A DNA stretch of 41,778 nucleotides. Origin: Mycobacteriaceae bacterium (lineage in GTDB: Bacteria > Actinomycetota > Actinomycetes > Mycobacteriales > Mycobacteriaceae). Below, in pieces: positions 25,431 to 34,475 of the stretch (position 1 is its first letter; each line of letters starts with the position of its first letter). The position numbers were made by a program, and so were the translations under genes. The stretch is taken from positions 1 through 41,778 of the forward strand of contig JAIEPH010000021.1 in assembly GCA_019749805.1 (NCBI GenBank). Direction: 5' to 3'. A model generated the notes under the pieces. That model did no database searches, was not told the origin of the DNA, and saw nothing but the letters and a program-made list of their open reading frames with translations.

Positions 25431-26411
25431 TTAGACTTCGCCTTCCTCGATGACCAGAGAGCCGTTATGGCCCGCGTCCGTCCACGCGACCCACGGCGCG
25501 GAGTGGAAGTACTCCAACGCCAACGCTTCTCCGACATCGGCGCAGACCTTCTGCAACCCGGCGAGGCGCTCCTCGAGTGAATCCAGCAGCACTCCGGGGC
25601 GCAGGAACTCCAACTCGCTGCGCGCGCGGCCCAGCAGCCGTTGGGTTTCCGCGGTGGCGCCGACCCGATTGAGGGCGCGGTGGTGCAGTTCGTCGAGGCT
25701 GTGTTCGGCCAGCCGCAGCGAATACATGACCGATCGCGGGAAAAGCCGGTCCAGCAGCATGAACTCGACGACACGGCCCGCATCCAGCACGCCACGATAG
25801 GTGCGTAGATATGTGTCGTGCGCGCCCGCAGAACGCAGCACCGTCACCCACGCCGGTGACGACGCACTGTCACCGACACGGGCCAGCAGCAGCCGGACGG
25901 TCATGTCGACCCGTTCGATCGCGCGGCCCAGCACCATGAAGCGGTAGCCGTCGTCGCGGCTCAACGTCGAATCCGCCAACCCCGCGAACATTGCCGCGCG
26001 GCCCTCGACAAATGACAGGAACTCATGTGGCCCAAGACGTTTCGCGGCGCGCTCACGTTCAGCGAGTGCGTTGTAGGTCGTGTTGAGGCATTCCCAGATC
26101 TCCGTTGAGGTGACCTCGCGAGCACCGCGGGCATTCTCGCGCGCGGCCGAGATGGCCTCGACGATCGAACACGCTCCGTGCGAGTCCCGGCCGAAGGCGA
26201 CGATGTCGGTCAACGACCACACGTCCAGCGACTCCTCGGGCGGATCAATGCCGAGCACGCGCAGCAGGGTCCGTGACGCCTGATCAGGGTCGACGCTGGA
26301 ATCCTCGAGCAACTGGTGGACCGTCACATCGAGGATTCGCGCCGTGTCGTCGGCACGCTCGACATAGCGTCCGATCCAATACAGCGATTCAGCGTTGCGG
26401 GCCAACATCAT
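25431..26411 (-). CDS. Alpha-E domain protein (DUF403)
   Basis: A 326-residue, largely helical alpha-E protein, recognised by MLARNAESLYWIGRYVERADDTARILDV at the N-terminus. Members always travel with the circularly permuted ATP-grasp and transglutaminase-like partners seen on either side. The biochemical role is unknown. Two ATGs in tandem (26411 and 26408) overlap the ATP-grasp stop codon (ATGATG), so translation is coupled. Confidence 0.87.
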   Translation of the reverse strand: MMLARNAESLYWIGRYVERADDTARILDVTVHQLLEDSSVDPDQASRTLLRVLGIDPPEESLDVWSLTDIVAFGRDSHGACSIVEAISAARENARGAREVTSTEIWECLNTTYNALAERERAAKRLGPHEFLSFVEGRAAMFAGLADSTLSRDDGYRFMVLGRAIERVDMTVRLLLARVGDSASSPAWVTVLRSAGAHDTYLRTYRGVLDAGRVVEFMLLDRLFPRSVMYSLRLAEHSLDELHHRALNRVGATAETQRLLGRARSELEFLRPGVLLDSLEERLAGLQKVCADVGEALALEYFHSAPWVAWTDAGHNGSLVIEEGEV

Positions 26412-28126
26412 TGGCCCCCTTGTGCTTGCTGCTGTTGTTGCTGTTGCTGGTCCTGAGATCCGTTCGTGGCGCGCAACGGCTGCGACTGCTGCTGTTGCTG
26501 CTGTTGCGAACTCTCGGAACCGTTATCGCTTTTCGGCGCCTTCGGCGCCTTGGGCAGCGACCGCACCACTTCGGCCGCGGCGAGCTCACGGTCGGCGACC
26601 GACGTGCGCGACGCCAGCACCCAGGTGTCCTTGGATCCCCCTCCCTGGCTGGAGTTGACGACCAGCGACCCTTCGGGCAGGGCCACTCGAGTCAGGCCGC
26701 CGGGCAGCACCCAGACATCGTCACCGTCGTTGACGGCGAACGGACGCAGGTCGACGTGCCGGGGCGCCAGGCAGTCGCCGATCTGGGTCGGGACGGTGGA
26801 CAGTTGAACTACCGGCTGCGCGATCCAGCCGCGCGGGTCGCTGCGAATTTTCTTGCTGATCGCAGCGATTTCCTTCTCCGACGCGTCGGGGCCGAACACG
26901 ATGCCGTAGCCGCCCGAGCCTTCCACCGGTTTGATGACCAGTTCATCCACTCGATCGAGTACTTCCTCACGTTCCTCGTCTAGCCAGCACCGAAGGGTGT
27001 CGACGTTTGCCAGCAGCGGCTTTTCGCCCAGGTAGTACTCGATGATCGTTGGGACGTAGGTGTAGACCAGCTTGTCATCGCCGACGCCGTTGCCGACCGC
27101 GCTGGAGATGACGACGTTGCCCGCCCGCGCGGCATTGAGCAGACCGGCGACGCCGAGTACCGAGTTGGGGTTGAACTGCATCGGGTCGAGGAAGTCGTCG
27201 TCGATGCGCCGGTAGATGACGTCGACCTGGCGCTCACCCTCGGTGGTGCGCATGTAGACGGTGTTGTCGCGGCAGAACAGGTCGCGACCCTCGACGAGTT
27301 CGACGCCCATTTGACGGGCCAGCAGCGAATGTTCGAAGTACGCCGAGTTGTAGACGCCGGGCGTCAGCACCACGACGGTCGGATCGGCCTCGTTGGAGGC
27401 GGCCGCGTTGCGCAGTGCCCGCAACAGGTGCGACGAGTAGTCGCCGACGGCCCGCACCCGGTGAGTGGCGAACAGGTTGGGGAAGACCCGCGCCATCGTG
27501 CGCCGGTTCTCCATCACGTACGAGACGCCCGACGGTGAGCGCAGGTTGTCCTCCAGCACGCGGAAGGCGCCCTGTGCGTCACGAACGAGGTCGATGCCCG
27601 CGACGTGGATGCGGACGCCGTTGGGCGGGGATATGCCCACCGCCTCACGGTGGAAGTGCTCGCATGAGGTCACCAGCCGGCGCGGAATGACCCCGTCGCG
27701 CAGGATCTCCTGTTCGCCGTAGATGTCGTCGAGATAGGCCTCGAGCGCCTTGACCCGCTGGGTGATTCCCTTCTCGAGCCGCGTCCACTCCGCCGCCGAG
27801 ATCACCCGTGGTACGAGATCCAGCGGAAACGGTCGCTCCTGACCGGACAGCGAGAATGTGATGCCCTGGTCGATGAAGGCACGCCCGAGGGCGTCGGCGC
27901 GGGCCGCCAGCTCGGAGGCGTCAGACGGCTCCAGCTCGGCGAAGATGCCCTTGTAGGGGCCACGAACGTTGCCCTGGGCGTCGAACATCTCGTCGAACGC
28001 CTTCGAATAGCTGCCCAGGCTGTTGTAGCCCTCGAAAACGCCGTCATGGCGTCGGGGCTTTGGCGAGCGAGTTCGCGACGATCGTGCGGTGTCGGCGGGA
28101 AGTGTTCGAAGACTCACCACTGACAT
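26408..28126 (-). CDS. Circularly permuted ATP-grasp protein with polyglutamine tail
   Basis: About 572 residues. The core is the circularly permuted ATP-grasp family (DUF404/407): VLEDNLRSPSGVSYVMENR, VVVLTPGVYNSAYFEHSLLA, DELVIKPVEGSGGYGIVFGP, and DLRPFAVNDGDDVWVLPGGLTRVAL. The family is proposed to ligate amino acids or short peptides. It starts the operon with the alpha-E and transglutaminase genes. ATG 28126 (MSVVSLRTL) is chosen; the first homology appears at about residue 28 (DGVFEGYNSLG). The last 35 residues are unusual, with two pure Gln runs (7 and 8 residues) separated by SQPLRATNGSQD. The tail is likely disordered and may vary between strains. Confidence 0.88.
   Translation of the reverse strand: MSVVSLRTLPADTARSSRTRSPKPRRHDGVFEGYNSLGSYSKAFDEMFDAQGNVRGPYKGIFAELEPSDASELAARADALGRAFIDQGITFSLSGQERPFPLDLVPRVISAAEWTRLEKGITQRVKALEAYLDDIYGEQEILRDGVIPRRLVTSCEHFHREAVGISPPNGVRIHVAGIDLVRDAQGAFRVLEDNLRSPSGVSYVMENRRTMARVFPNLFATHRVRAVGDYSSHLLRALRNAAASNEADPTVVVLTPGVYNSAYFEHSLLARQMGVELVEGRDLFCRDNTVYMRTTEGERQVDVIYRRIDDDFLDPMQFNPNSVLGVAGLLNAARAGNVVISSAVGNGVGDDKLVYTYVPTIIEYYLGEKPLLANVDTLRCWLDEEREEVLDRVDELVIKPVEGSGGYGIVFGPDASEKEIAAISKKIRSDPRGWIAQPVVQLSTVPTQIGDCLAPRHVDLRPFAVNDGDDVWVLPGGLTRVALPEGSLVVNSSQGGGSKDTWVLASRTSVADRELAAAEVVRSLPKAPKAPKSDNGSESSQQQQQQQSQPLRATNGSQDQQQQQQQQAQGGQ
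26411..26506 (-). repeat. CAG/CAA repeat encoding two polyglutamine runs
   Basis: Mixed CAG and CAA codons give Q8 (26426-26449) and Q7 (26486-26506) at the C-terminus of the ATP-grasp protein. This is a simple-sequence tract that could change length by slippage; the frame is preserved in codon steps. Confidence 0.75.
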
Positions 28127-28167
28127 GCTGCACCAAGTGCGGCGTTTCGGCAGGCCAGCGACGTCAC

Positions 28168-28197
28168 TTTGGGCATTTACCCACTGCGCTGGTAATC
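28168..28197 (+). promoter_or_regulatory. Putative rpsT promoter
   Basis: TTGGGC (28168-28173), 18-nt spacer, TAATCT (28192-28197, preceded by TGG). It would give a leader of about 75 nt before rpsT. It lies in the divergent region between the ATP-grasp gene and rpsT. Confidence 0.5.
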
Positions 28198-28276
28198 TGA
28201 ACCCTCGCTGCCCGCAGGTCGGGGGCCCATAACGTCGCTGCAATCAACCAACCTGGATTTACGAAGGAAAACACGC

Positions 28277-28537
28277 GTGGCCAACATCAAGTCGCAGGAA
28301 AAGCGCATCAAGACCAACGAGCGCCGCAGACTGCGCAACAAGTCGGTGAAGTCGTCTCTTCACACGGCTGTCCGCGGATTCCGGGAGGCCGTCGAGGCCG
28401 GGGACAAGGACAAGGCCAACGAATTGCTGCTGAAGACCAGCCGTCAGCTCGACAAGGCCGCCAGCAAAGGCGTGATCCACAAGAACCAGGCGGCCAACCG
28501 CAAGTCCGCGCTGTCGCGCGCCTTCAACAAGATCTGA
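28277..28537 (+). CDS. rpsT: Ribosomal protein bS20
   Basis: 86 residues, lysine/arginine-rich and helical: [26 protein letters not shown] to [20 protein letters not shown], the S20 signature. It binds 16S rRNA in the small subunit. GTG 28277 has AAGGAA about 9 nt upstream. The gene is alone on its strand, convergent with holA. Confidence 0.97.
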   Translation: MANIKSQEKRIKTNERRRLRNKSVKSSLHTAVRGFREAVEAGDKDKANELLLKTSRQLDKAASKGVIHKNQAANRKSALSRAFNKI

Positions 28538-28571
28538 TTCCGCCCGACACCTTCAGTCTGATTTCGGACAA

Positions 28572-29534
28572 CTAGTCCTGGACGAGCTCGGCGACCTTTC
28601 GCACCGCTGACTCCAACGCGTAGTCGGCGTCCGCTGCGGCTCCCTTCACGTCGGCGTTCAAAGCCGCGACGAGCCGCATCGCCTCCGCGACCGAGGCGCG
28701 CGACCACCGTCTCGCCTGCTTTTGCGCCTTCTGCACCCGCCACGGCGGCATGCCCAGTTCTGACGCCAGCCGGTAGGGATCGCCGGACAGCGGCGCCACC
28801 CGGGCGATCGTGTGGACGGCCTCGGCCAGTGCGTCGGCCAACACCACCTGGGGCTCGCCGGCCAGCATCGCCCAGCGCAGCGCCTCGGCGGCGCCCGCGA
28901 CGTCGCCGACGACCGCCTTGTCCGCGATGTCGAAGCCCTTCACCTCGGCCTTTCCCGAGTGGTATCGACGTACGGCCACGGCGTCGACCTCGCCGTCGGT
29001 GTCGGCGACCAACTGCGAGCACACCGAGGCCAGGTCGCGAATGTCGGAGCCGACGGCGTCCAGCAGCGCTGTCACGGTGTCGTCGCTGACCTTGACCTTC
29101 AGTGAGCGAAACTCGCGCCGCACAAAATCGGCACGCTCGGCGAATTTCGTGATCCGCGCGCATGGATGGACCTGTGCGCCAAGGCCTTTGAGCTTGTCCG
29201 CCAGCGCCTTGGCGCGGCCACCACCCGAGTGCACCACGATCAACTCGGTTCCTGATGGCAGGTCGGCGGCGACATCGGAGATGAGCGCGACCGCGTCCTT
29301 GCCCGCCTCGGCTGCGGACTCCAGCACCACGACGCGCTCTTCGGCGAACAAAGACGGGCTCAGCAGCTCGGCGAGCTCGCTGGTGCTGACCTCTCCTGCG
29401 CGCAGCCGGTCCACGGGGACGTCCTCGGTGCCCGCCCGCTTGCGGGCACTCTTGAGCACGGCGGCTATCGCCCGTTCGACCAGCAGCTCTTCGTCTCCGA
29501 GCACCAGGTGCAAGCGTGCAGCATCGTCACTCAC
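28572..29534 (-). CDS. holA: DNA polymerase III delta subunit HolA
   Basis: A 320-residue clamp-loader subunit that opens the beta clamp. The N-terminal [16 protein letters not shown], central [13 protein letters not shown] and [18 protein letters not shown], and C-terminal [17 protein letters not shown] match the bacterial delta family. GTG 29534 overlaps the comEC stop (GTGA). Placement of holA after comEA-comEC is common in bacteria. Confidence 0.93.
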   Translation of the reverse strand: MSDDAARLHLVLGDEELLVERAIAAVLKSARKRAGTEDVPVDRLRAGEVSTSELAELLSPSLFAEERVVVLESAAEAGKDAVALISDVAADLPSGTELIVVHSGGGRAKALADKLKGLGAQVHPCARITKFAERADFVRREFRSLKVKVSDDTVTALLDAVGSDIRDLASVCSQLVADTDGEVDAVAVRRYHSGKAEVKGFDIADKAVVGDVAGAAEALRWAMLAGEPQVVLADALAEAVHTIARVAPLSGDPYRLASELGMPPWRVQKAQKQARRWSRASVAEAMRLVAALNADVKGAAADADYALESAVRKVAELVQD

Positions 29535-31075
29535 CCGACGATCGTGTCATGACCGCCTGACAGACCCGACACCGTCCACGCCAGCCCGACGACGATCGCC
29601 ACACAGACGCCCATCCGGGTCCAGCGCCAGCGCCATAGCACCACCACCGCGACTCCCGACGCCGCGACGATGAGGACACCCAGCAGCCCTGACGGTACGG
29701 CCAGCGACGCGCCCGGAACATTCGCCGACCAGTGCGCAACGCACAGCAACCACCACAGTTCGGGTCCGGTGAACCTGATCAGCAGATCCGCTCCCGCCGG
29801 CCAGACCGGGCACACGGCCGCGGCGGCGGTGCCGACGACCGTGATCGGCGGAATGACCACGGCGACAGCTAAATTGGCGGCCACCGAGACGACGCTCAGG
29901 GTGCCCGAAATCCCCGCAATGAGCGGTGCGGTGACCAGTTGGGCGGCGACGGCGACGCACACCGCGTCGGAGAGCGGCTTAGGCCAGCCACGGCCGACCA
30001 GGCGCCGCGACCACGCAGGGGCGATGACCACCAACGCCGCCGTCGCCGACACCGACAACGCGAACCCCAGGTCGACAGCGAGTTCGGGCGAGGCGATCAT
30101 CAGCACCAGAACCGTCGCCGACAGTGCCGGAATCGCTTGCCGACGGCGGTGCGACACCACCGCCAACAGGGTGACCGCGCCCATGAGCGCGGCGCGCAAC
30201 ACACTCGCCGAGGGCTGCACCACGACGACGAAACCGAGCAGCGCGAACGTGGCGAGCACGACCGCCACCCGCGGTCCCACGACACCGGCACTCAACAGCA
30301 CCGCCCCGCACACGATGGTCACGTTGGCGCCGGACACCGCGGTCAGATGCGTCAGGCCCGATGCCCGGAACTCCTCTGTCGTGTGCGGCGACAGCGTTGA
30401 TGTGTCGCCGAGGACCAGCGCAGGCAACATCGCCGCCTGATCCGCGGGCAGGGCACCGCGCGCCGCCTCGGCGAAGGCCGCGCGGATGTCATGTGCGGCC
30501 CGCAGCACCGTTGCCGCCTCACCCCACGTCGGCGTACCTGTCGCCGACAGCACGGCGACGGTCAAATCGTTACGCGTCGGCCGGCCGATCTGAGTGCGGA
30601 ATGCGACAGGTCGGCCCGCAGTCAGCTCCGAAAAGGCAGCAGCCGAGGCGAATACGACCACCCTTCCGCTTACCTCGTGACCGTCGAGTTCCTGAAACGT
30701 CGCGCGGAACATCATCCGGTTGCCGCCCAGTTCGCGCGGGCTCTCCACCGGCGTGACGAGGACGGAGGCGACCGTGCCGTACCGCTGCGAGACCGGATGC
30801 TGCCCGAGCGCGTCGACGCGAAGTCCGATCGCGATCGCGAACGCTGCACCGACCACCGCGACGGCGAGGACCCCTGCACCAAAAGTGCGATCATCCTCGC
30901 CGCGTCCACGGCACCACCACCCCGCCGCTGCGGCCACCGCGACCGCAACCGTCAACATGGCGATCACACCTGTTGCAGGCCAAAGGATTCCGGCAGCTGT
31001 CACCGACCAGCCGGTCAGCGCCGCCGGTACCAGGCGAAGGTCGAGCCTCGTGACGCCCGGGTCCATCGCGGTCAC
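29531..31075 (-). CDS. comEC: ComEC/Rec2-type DNA uptake channel homologue
   Basis: A 514-residue polytopic membrane protein. After two or three N-terminal membrane helices comes a soluble OB-like region (about residues 95-190), then the competence domain with its hallmark [14 protein letters not shown] and roughly eight further helices. The C-terminal metallo-beta-lactamase nuclease domain of full ComEC is missing, as I recall is usual in mycobacterial homologues. It overlaps comEA upstream (GTGA) and holA downstream (GTGA). Whether it imports DNA in mycobacteria is not established. Confidence 0.9.
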   Translation of the reverse strand: MTAMDPGVTRLDLRLVPAALTGWSVTAAGILWPATGVIAMLTVAVAVAAAAGWWCRGRGEDDRTFGAGVLAVAVVGAAFAIAIGLRVDALGQHPVSQRYGTVASVLVTPVESPRELGGNRMMFRATFQELDGHEVSGRVVVFASAAAFSELTAGRPVAFRTQIGRPTRNDLTVAVLSATGTPTWGEAATVLRAAHDIRAAFAEAARGALPADQAAMLPALVLGDTSTLSPHTTEEFRASGLTHLTAVSGANVTIVCGAVLLSAGVVGPRVAVVLATFALLGFVVVVQPSASVLRAALMGAVTLLAVVSHRRRQAIPALSATVLVLMIASPELAVDLGFALSVSATAALVVIAPAWSRRLVGRGWPKPLSDAVCVAVAAQLVTAPLIAGISGTLSVVSVAANLAVAVVIPPITVVGTAAAAVCPVWPAGADLLIRFTGPELWWLLCVAHWSANVPGASLAVPSGLLGVLIVAASGVAVVVLWRWRWTRMGVCVAIVVGLAWTVSGLSGGHDTIVG

Positions 31076-31896
31076 ACATGGACGCGATCGCGCAGCTTTT
31101 CCAGCCGCGCAGGCCCGATGCCGTCGACGTCGCCGAGTTGGTCGACGCTGCTGAAGCGTCCGTTGGCGTCACGCCACGCGACGATCGCTGCCGCGGTCAC
31201 CGGGCCGATGCCCGGGAGGCTGTCGAGCTGCTCGACGGTTGCGCTGTTGAGGTCCACCAGACCGTCCGGCGCTGCGGGATCGCCGGGAATCGAAGGCGCC
31301 TCTGATGAGGCGGCCGGAGCCGCGCCCGGGCTGATGGAGCTGCCCATCGTCGCCGGCTCCCCCGGTACCGGTGCGATGCCGACGACGATCTGCTCCCCGT
31401 CGGCGACTCGTCGTGCCATGTTCAGTTCCAACAGGTCCGCGCCGTCGAGCGCCCCGCCCGCGGCAGCGAGCGCGTCGGCGATCCGAGCGCCCGGGTCCAG
31501 CGTGACCAGGCCCGGCTTACCGACAAGACCGACCACGCTTACCACGACGGGTGTATCGGGTGCGGGCGCACCAGGGGATGGGGTCGGACTCGCCGACGAA
31601 ACCATTTGCACCGGCGGCAGTTTCGCCGAGGTCACCGGCGGCGTGTCGTCGCGCGCCAGCGTGAACAGTGTCACCAGAACCGCGATGACACCCACGACAC
31701 CCAATGCGATGACCCCGGCCCTGCCCGGATCCGCTCGCACGGCCGCCAACCAACTCGGCGGTCCGGCTGCGTTGGAATCGGGCAACCACCGCGACAACAA
31801 CGTGTCGGGCTGGGGCTCGCCGTCGGCACCGGTGTCGGGCTCACTCTCTGCGCCGAGACGGCGATGCAGACGTTCGGCGGGCAGTTCCGTTCGCAT
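31072..31896 (-). CDS. comEA: ComEA-like DNA-binding membrane protein
   Basis: 274 residues. A cytoplasmic N-terminus of about 60 residues is followed by one membrane helix (AGVIALGVVGVIAVLVTLF). Next come a Pro/Ser-rich linker, a SLBB-type domain (VVGLVGKPGLVTLDPGARIADAL), a second linker, and a C-terminal double helix-hairpin-helix (LNSATVEQLDSLPGIGPVTA). The HhH region would bind double-stranded DNA outside the membrane. ATG 31896 is preceded by TACTTT ending 6 nt upstream, so it is probably leaderless and is the first gene of comEA-comEC-holA. Confidence 0.9.
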   Translation of the reverse strand: MRTELPAERLHRRLGAESEPDTGADGEPQPDTLLSRWLPDSNAAGPPSWLAAVRADPGRAGVIALGVVGVIAVLVTLFTLARDDTPPVTSAKLPPVQMVSSASPTPSPGAPAPDTPVVVSVVGLVGKPGLVTLDPGARIADALAAAGGALDGADLLELNMARRVADGEQIVVGIAPVPGEPATMGSSISPGAAPAASSEAPSIPGDPAAPDGLVDLNSATVEQLDSLPGIGPVTAAAIVAWRDANGRFSSVDQLGDVDGIGPARLEKLRDRVHV

Positions 31897-31902
31897 GAGC
31901 CG

Positions 31903-31908
31903 AAAGTA
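31903..31908 (-). promoter_or_regulatory. -10 box of the comEA-comEC-holA operon
   Basis: TACTTT on the minus strand at -12 to -7 from ATG 31896, exact leaderless spacing. Confidence 0.6.
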
Positions 31909-32054
31909 GGCCCGACGTCGGACCACCCCTGCCGCGAACAGGGACACGCGGCGCGCGCTGGGGATCAAATGCCGGTTGTGGATAGGTGCGTTGTCTAGGG
32001 TTGATGTCCGGTGTCCGCGTCTCTGAGTCTCACCGCGGCACAAGGGGGTGCAAG

Positions 32055-32768
32055 ATGGATCGGCGAACCCCGATGACGGCCGGTATTGCGTTCGCGGTGC
32101 TGTACGCCGTTGCACTGGTGCTGAGTCCGAGATTTCCCGGCATCGACAAGCCGGGCTCGGCGATCGTCGCGCACGCCATTCGGCATTCGGCGCAAATGCG
32201 TGCGGAGGCATTGTTGCTGGCGTTCGGGTCGCTCGCGCTCGTGGCGCTACTCGGGTATGCGCGTGAGCGGTTGTCAGGTCCGGCCGGCTACGTTTTCACC
32301 GTCGGTGCCGCGGCGTTGCTGGCGCAGGTGTTCATCGCGACGTGGTTCACCGCGGGTTTGGCACTGCACCCCGAACAGCTCGGCTCGGCGACCGCACGGA
32401 CGATCACCGACATCGTGGCCATGTCGGGTCCGATGCTGACGATCACGAATCTCATGATGGCTGTACCGATTCTGTTGGCCGCCAATGCCGGTCAATTCCC
32501 GCGCTGGCTCGGGATCGTCGCCGCGGTGTTCGCGGTGGAGCAGCTGATCGAGACGATCACGATCATCGGTCCGCCGGGAAGTTTCATCTCGCCCGGCGGA
32601 CCCATGAACTCCTATCTCGGCGCACCGCTGTTCATCCTGTTCTTCCTGGCGCTCGGTGCCGCGTTGTCCTCGGAGCAGCAACGCGACAATCGAACTGAGA
32701 TCGTGAGGGGACCAGACAAACGAGACACAGTGGATGAAACGGACGCCGTCGAGGATGCCATCAAGTGA
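32055..32768 (+). CDS. Multipass membrane protein of unknown function
   Basis: 237 residues with about six hydrophobic segments: AGIAFAVLYAVALVL, ALLLAFGSLALVALLGY, VFTVGAAALLAQVFIATWF, MLTITNLMMAVPILLAA, LGIVAAVFAVEQLIETIT and APLFILFFLALGAAL. A charged tail (EQQRDNRTEIVRGPDKRD) follows. It may belong to the DUF4386-like membrane families, but I do not recognise it with certainty. ATG 32055 has AAGGGGG 7 nt upstream; an in-frame ATG at 32004 is possible. A strong terminator follows directly. Confidence 0.75.
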   Translation: MDRRTPMTAGIAFAVLYAVALVLSPRFPGIDKPGSAIVAHAIRHSAQMRAEALLLAFGSLALVALLGYARERLSGPAGYVFTVGAAALLAQVFIATWFTAGLALHPEQLGSATARTITDIVAMSGPMLTITNLMMAVPILLAANAGQFPRWLGIVAAVFAVEQLIETITIIGPPGSFISPGGPMNSYLGAPLFILFFLALGAALSSEQQRDNRTEIVRGPDKRDTVDETDAVEDAIK

Positions 32769-32769
32769 T

Positions 32770-32795
32770 CGGCCTCTATGAGGGAGGCCGTTTTC
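32770..32795 (+). terminator. Intrinsic terminator with U-tract
   Basis: CGGCCTC (32770-32776), loop TATGAGG, GAGGCCG (32784-32790), then TTTTC. A perfect 7-bp stem and a U-run, uncommonly canonical for a mycobacterium. It separates the membrane protein from the nitrile hydratase operon. Confidence 0.85.
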
Positions 32796-32884
32796 AACAC
32801 CCGTGCGTATTGGTGACGCGAGCTGGCCGGTTCGATACGTGAACAAGGTCTGCTGCCGATTTGACCGCCGTAGGATCGTCGCTC

Positions 32885-33517
32885 GTGGATGGGATACATG
32901 ACCTGGGCGGCATCGCCGGGTTCGGCGCCGTCGAGCACACCGCCGACGAGCCACCTTTCGCCGAAGACTGGGAGCGGCGGGTGTTCCGTCTCAAGATCGG
33001 CTCCGGTCCGCTGGCCACCAACTTGCCCGCCTTCCGTCATTCGATCGAGCGGATGGATCCAGCGCATTACCTCTCGTCGCCCTATTTCGAACACTGGCTG
33101 ACCGGTGTCGCGACCATGGCGGTCGAGGCCGGTCTGACTACGCGCGAGGAGCTCGAGCAGCGGGCCGGTGGACGCTTCCCGCTATCACAGCCGGACCGCG
33201 GAATCCTCCCCGACGACCTCACCTCGCGCACTGAGCCCCGGTACGGAGTCGGTGACGAGGTGCGCGTACGCGAATGGCACCCGCCAGGGCACACTCGTGC
33301 GCCGCGGTATGTCCAGGGCAGGCTTGGAACCATCGCGCGGGTGCACGGCGTGGTCAACGTCGACGACATCGAGGCACACGACGGCGGACTTGTGACCGAT
33401 CCCTTCTACGCGGTCCGTTTCGCATCCCACGAGCTCTGGGGCGGCGGCGGCGGTGACCGCGAGATCATTCACGTCGATCTGTTCGAGCGGTACCTGGAGG
33501 ATCCCGATGGCCGCTGA
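32885..33517 (+). CDS. nthB: Nitrile hydratase beta subunit
   Basis: 210 residues. The start MDGIHDLGG (GTG 32885) is the family's N-terminal signature, followed by GFGAVEH. The C-terminal half has the SH3-like barrel ([39 protein letters not shown]). It forms the alpha-beta heterodimer that hydrates nitriles to amides. The order beta then alpha is typical of cobalt-type enzymes. TAGGAT (32871-32876) is 8 nt upstream, giving an almost leaderless mRNA. First gene of a three-gene operon. Confidence 0.93.
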   Translation: MDGIHDLGGIAGFGAVEHTADEPPFAEDWERRVFRLKIGSGPLATNLPAFRHSIERMDPAHYLSSPYFEHWLTGVATMAVEAGLTTREELEQRAGGRFPLSQPDRGILPDDLTSRTEPRYGVGDEVRVREWHPPGHTRAPRYVQGRLGTIARVHGVVNVDDIEAHDGGLVTDPFYAVRFASHELWGGGGGDREIIHVDLFERYLEDPDGR

Positions 33518-34097
33518 ACATCACCCCGCCGAAATGACGCCCGTCGAGGCCCGCGTCGCCGCGATCGAGGCGATCCTCGTCGAAAAGGGAGTCCTCGATA
33601 TCGAGGCCATCGACACGATCGTGGCGTACTTCGAGGACAACCTCGGTCCGATGAACGGCGCGAAGGTCGTTGCGAGGGCGTGGACCGACCCGGTGTACAA
33701 GACACAGCTCCTCGACGACGCGACAACTGCGATCAACGCACTGGGATTCGGCGGGCCGCAGGGCGAGCACATGGTCGTCGTCGAGAACACGCCGTCGGTG
33801 CACAACCTCGTGGTGTGCACGTTGTGCTCGTGCTACCCGTGGCCGACGCTGGGGTTGCCACCGAAGTGGTACAAGGAACCGGCCTATCGCGCACGTGCCG
33901 TGCGTGAGCCACGCAAGCTGCTCGCCGAGATGGGCACCGTGGTGCCCGATGACGTCGAGATCCAGGTGTGGGACTCCAGTTCGGAGGCAAGGTATCTCGT
34001 GCTGCCGATGCGGCCCGTCGGCACCGACAAGATGTCGGAGGACGAGCTCGCCGGGGTGGTCACCCGCGACTCGATGATCGGTGTACAGCAATTGTGA
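33507..34097 (+). CDS. nthA: Nitrile hydratase alpha subunit, cobalt type
   Basis: 196 residues; carries the metal site Cys104-Thr-Leu-Cys107-Ser108-Cys109. Thr in the second position (CTLCSC) marks cobalt-type enzymes, whereas iron types have CSLCSC; Cys107 and Cys109 are oxidised in the mature enzyme. The flank [22 protein letters not shown] is canonical. ATG 33507 overlaps the beta gene by 11 nt and has GGAGGAT upstream, so translation is coupled. Substrate range cannot be read. Confidence 0.95.
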   Translation: MAAEHHPAEMTPVEARVAAIEAILVEKGVLDIEAIDTIVAYFEDNLGPMNGAKVVARAWTDPVYKTQLLDDATTAINALGFGGPQGEHMVVVENTPSVHNLVVCTLCSCYPWPTLGLPPKWYKEPAYRARAVREPRKLLAEMGTVVPDDVEIQVWDSSSEARYLVLPMRPVGTDKMSEDELAGVVTRDSMIGVQQL

Positions 34098-34378
34098 ACA
34101 TCCCCGACGACGAAACCCTGCCCCGCGACAACGGAAACCTGGTCTTCGATGCGCCCTGGCAGGCGCGGGCGCTGGGCATCGCTGTCGCGGTCGTCGAAAA
34201 GCTCGACCTGCCGTGGGATGCGTTCCGGCAACGACTGATGGACGAGATCGCCGCCGATCCTCAGCGTCCGTATTACGACAGTTGGGGCAGGGCACTCGAG
34301 TCGATGGTGCTCGACCTCGACCTGGCGACGCCTGCCGCGCTCGACGCCGCGACGCCAACCATGCGTGCGCCGCTCTAA
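34094..34378 (+). CDS. Nitrile hydratase accessory protein
   Basis: 94 residues with a segment resembling part of the beta subunit ([20 protein letters not shown]) and [16 protein letters not shown]. Small beta-like proteins encoded after cobalt-type nitrile hydratases (for example NhlE) act as self-subunit-swapping chaperones delivering cobalt-loaded alpha subunit. GTG 34094 overlaps the alpha stop (GTGA). Too short to be a separate enzyme. Role inferred from family and position. Confidence 0.85.
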   Translation: MNIPDDETLPRDNGNLVFDAPWQARALGIAVAVVEKLDLPWDAFRQRLMDEIAADPQRPYYDSWGRALESMVLDLDLATPAALDAATPTMRAPL

Positions 34379-34475
34379 CCTTCGTGGGCGGCGAGCATCG
34401 ATATCCGTCGGTCGTCATCGCCCGTTCACCGGGACGGCGGCCTCGACGCCGTATGTCACGATGCCAGTCTGAGGT

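Noticed and set aside
28538..28571. Possible terminator between rpsT and holA
   Set aside because: GTCTG/CGGAC forms only five pairs including one G-U; too weak to report.
31976..32001. TTGTGG and TAGGGT as a promoter for the membrane protein
   Set aside because: The spacer is only 14 nt, too short for a normal sigma-70-type promoter.
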